A stretch of DNA of 64,000 nucleotides from Roseicyclus persicicus. GTDB lineage: Bacteria > Pseudomonadota > Alphaproteobacteria > Rhodobacterales > Rhodobacteraceae. The position numbers and the translations under genes were made by a program. Numbering within the stretch: the first letter of the stretch is position 1; each line of letters begins with the position of its first letter. Shown here piece by piece: positions 62,382-64,000 of this stretch. The DNA lies in NCBI RefSeq assembly GCF_012395815.1, contig NZ_JAAZQQ010000006.1, forward strand, positions 1 through 64,000, in the 5' to 3' direction. Below the pieces are notes generated by a model that was given only the letters and a program-made list of their open reading frames with translations, had not been told where the DNA came from and did no database searches.

Positions 62382-62413
62382 ACGGGGCAGGGGGCGATCT
62401 CTGCCCCGTTTTC
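62382..62413 (+). terminator. Intrinsic terminator of rpsB-tsf
   Basis: A 9-bp stem (ACGGGGCAG / CTGCCCCGT) with a 10-base loop is followed by TTTCC, 28 bases after the tsf stop. Confidence 0.75.
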
Positions 62414-62431
62414 CGTTCCCCCGAACGGCAA

Positions 62432-62460
62432 GCGGCGCCGCCAGGGATGGGCGGCGCCGC
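62432..62460. terminator. Second GC hairpin downstream of tsf
   Basis: A perfect 11-bp stem (GCGGCGCCGCC / GGCGGCGCCGC) with a 7-base loop is followed on the plus strand by CGTTTCGG. It may back up tsf termination or end the converging luxR transcript. The rest of the gap, 62461-62700, holds no gene, repeat or site that I can support. Confidence 0.55.
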
Positions 62461-62700
62461 CGTTTCGGGCGCGGCGCATGGGACATGGGGATAGCGCGCC
62501 GGCCCTGTCCAAGAAGCGCGCACCGGGGCGAAATTGCGCCGCGGGACGTGCCTGTCCGGTTGCCCGGACGGGGCCGCTGACGCGGGAGAAAACCGCGGAC
62601 GACCCCCTCTGCGTTCCTGGCAAATCGCCATCACTCGTGGAACGCGGGCAGCGTGCCCCGCGGCCCGCGATTTGGAAACGGAGGGAATCCTTACCCGCGA

Positions 62701-63507
62701 TCAGCCGCGCTGGCCGACCGTGCCGATCATCCGGGGCGGGGTGGGGGGCGTCGAGGGGCCCTTGGGGTCCAGCCGGAAGATTTGGTTCAGGATCGACGCC
62801 TTGCGCACCGCCTGCGCCGTGGTCTCGACCCCCAGCGCGTCGCGCGCGCCGCGCAGATGCTTTTCCACCGTCGCCACGTTGCGGTCGAGGATCAGCGCGA
62901 TGTCCTGCATCGTCTTGCCGTCGGCCACCAGCTCCAGCACCTCGGCCTGGCGCGGGGTCAGGAGCGTGCGCTGGCCCGTCGCCGGCAGCTGCAGGATGCA
63001 CAGGTGCGCGACGTGGTTGATGATCTCGATGTCGGGCCCGTGCTCGGCCCAGATCGCGTCGGCGTCGGCCTGGGTCATGCCCTTGCCCACGGCCATGCCG
63101 ATGCCGGCGTTGGCGTTCTTGATCGCCATCGGAAAGCTGATCGTGTAGCCCGCCAGGATCCCGTGCCGCTCGTTCAGCGCGCGCATCGCGCGCTCGCCCT
63201 CGGTCTGCGGCTGGTCCTTGACCTGCGCGTAGACCTCGGCCCAGGAGGCGGTGCCGGTGTTCTGGATCGCCCAGCGGAGCATCACCCCGTCGCGGAACAT
63301 GCCGCCATTGACATAGGCCTCGACGTAATCCGTCGGCATGTTGGTCAGCAGCAGCGCGTCCTCGGGGTTGTCATAGAGCCCGGTGCCGCGGAACGCGTTG
63401 AAGGCGTAGAACAGCCGGTCGAAGCCGAAGCCCGCCATCACGCGGGTGTGGTGGGCCCAGAGGTCCTCGACCGTGGTCATCTGCAGGTAGGGGCGAAGCA
63501 GTCTCAT
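62701..63507 (-). CDS. LuxR-family regulator with autoinducer-binding-type domain
   Basis: The 268-residue protein has an N-terminal autoinducer-binding-type domain (about 15-170, [38 protein letters not shown]) and a C-terminal LuxR helix-turn-helix (about 190-245, [44 protein letters not shown]). In the ligand domain the Asp-Pro usual in acyl-homoserine-lactone receptors reads Asp-Gly, and no luxI-type synthase is in the window. It is therefore a LuxR solo of unknown signal. The start overlaps the aroQ stop (ATGA). An alternative start nine residues later is possible. Confidence 0.88.
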   Translation of the reverse strand: MRLLRPYLQMTTVEDLWAHHTRVMAGFGFDRLFYAFNAFRGTGLYDNPEDALLLTNMPTDYVEAYVNGGMFRDGVMLRWAIQNTGTASWAEVYAQVKDQPQTEGERAMRALNERHGILAGYTISFPMAIKNANAGIGMAVGKGMTQADADAIWAEHGPDIEIINHVAHLCILQLPATGQRTLLTPRQAEVLELVADGKTMQDIALILDRNVATVEKHLRGARDALGVETTAQAVRKASILNQIFRLDPKGPSTPPTPPRMIGTVGQRG

Positions 63508-63953
63508 GTCGGCAACGGCGCTCCGGTCAGGTGGCCATGGAGCGCCTCGAGCGCGAGGCCGTAGCCGCGTGCCCCGAACCCCTGGATCACGCCCAGACAG
63601 ACCGGCGCGATCAGCGAGACGTGGCGAAAGCTCTCCCGGGCATGGGTGTTGGACAGGTGCAGCTCGACCACCGGCAGCTCGGTCGCCGTGATCGCGTCGC
63701 GCAGCGCGACGGAGGTGTGCGTGTAGGCGCCCGCGTTCAGGACGACGCCCGCCATGGCGCCGCGCGCGGCGTGCAGGTGGTCGATCAGCGCGCCTTCGTG
63801 GTTGGACTGCGCGCAGGTGACCGCGAGGCCCAGCCGCGCGGCGTGGGCCGCGCAGGCGGCCTCGATGTCGGCCAGCGTCGTGGTGCCGTAAATCGCCGGT
63901 TCCCGCGTGCCAAGCAGGTTCAGGTTCGGGCCATTCAAGACCAGAATATTCAT
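63504..63953 (-). CDS. aroQ: AroQ, type II 3-dehydroquinate dehydratase
   Basis: AroQ dehydrates 3-dehydroquinate to 3-dehydroshikimate in the shikimate pathway, as a dodecamer. The 149-residue product has the type II signature [21 protein letters not shown] (with the active Tyr22), [32 protein letters not shown] and [18 protein letters not shown]. Translational overlap with a LuxR-type gene downstream is unusual for aroQ. Upstream sequence to the window edge is only 47 bases. Confidence 0.96.
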   Translation of the reverse strand: MNILVLNGPNLNLLGTREPAIYGTTTLADIEAACAAHAARLGLAVTCAQSNHEGALIDHLHAARGAMAGVVLNAGAYTHTSVALRDAITATELPVVELHLSNTHARESFRHVSLIAPVCLGVIQGFGARGYGLALEALHGHLTGAPLPT

Positions 63954-64000
63954 GTGCCATCCCTTTGCGCCCAGCATAGGCGCCAATCCCGACGCGGAGG

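Overview
The window is high-GC, densely packed DNA from an alphaproteobacterium that looks like a member of the Rhodobacteraceae (Rhodobacter/Rhodovulum/roseobacter type). The evidence is gene order. The hydrogenase cluster hypF-hupSLC-DFGHJK-hypAB-hupR-hypCDE follows the order described for Rhodobacter capsulatus, and the housekeeping runs pyrH-frr-uppS-cdsA-dxr-rseP-bamA-skp-fabZ-lpxA-lpxI-lpxB and rpsB-tsf, chpT and olsBA fit the same group. I recognise no rRNA, tRNA, CRISPR array or prophage.

Layout. 1-170: the 3' end of an IS5-type transposase, almost touching the hydrogenase locus. 179-17413, all on the minus strand: a complete membrane-bound uptake [NiFe]-hydrogenase system with structural subunits HupS/HupL, the cytochrome b HupC, a small HupE-like secreted protein, maturation proteins HupD-K and HypA-F, the regulator HupR, and HypX (CO ligand synthesis). 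HupS carries all six proximal-cluster cysteines of oxygen-tolerant enzymes. 17517-20555: a ModE-like regulator and modABC molybdate uptake behind a Mo-box palindrome. 20700-28779: an oligopeptide-type ABC transporter (fused double ATPase, two permeases, Tat-type binding protein, an unknown secreted protein) with an AraC-type regulator. 28877-29749: miaA. 29898-42162: UMP kinase, ribosome recycling, isoprenoid and phospholipid synthesis, outer-membrane assembly and lipid A synthesis, all on the plus strand. 42240-48496: a YbaK-type deacylase, glnE, a small conserved ORF, a GlxA-type regulator and class II DAHP synthase. 48500-53814: a PAS protein, a YicC nuclease, gmk, a gamma-carbonic anhydrase homologue, chpT, a DUF3553 protein and olsBA for ornithine lipids. 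53819-60343: 3-hydroxybutyrate dehydrogenase, a candidate small RNA, a YejA-type binding protein, a DMT exporter, a DUF502 protein and psuG-psuK. 60618-63953: rpsB-tsf, a LuxR-type solo regulator and aroQ.

How the parts fit. HupSL oxidises H2 in the periplasm and passes electrons through HupC to quinone. The Hyp/Hup accessory proteins build the Ni-Fe(CN)2CO site, and HypX suggests CO supply in air. Control looks non-standard: HupR has lost its phosphorylatable aspartate and its Walker B acidic residues, hupTUV is not present beside hypF, and FNR-type boxes stand upstream of hupS and hupD.

The least-explained signals are non-coding: a palindromic repeat family with one copy translated in frame inside hypF, three tandem perfect palindromes between convergent lpxB and the YbaK gene, a small-RNA candidate with promoter and terminator at about 54690-54801, and a strong GC hairpin between a binding-protein gene and its permease gene.
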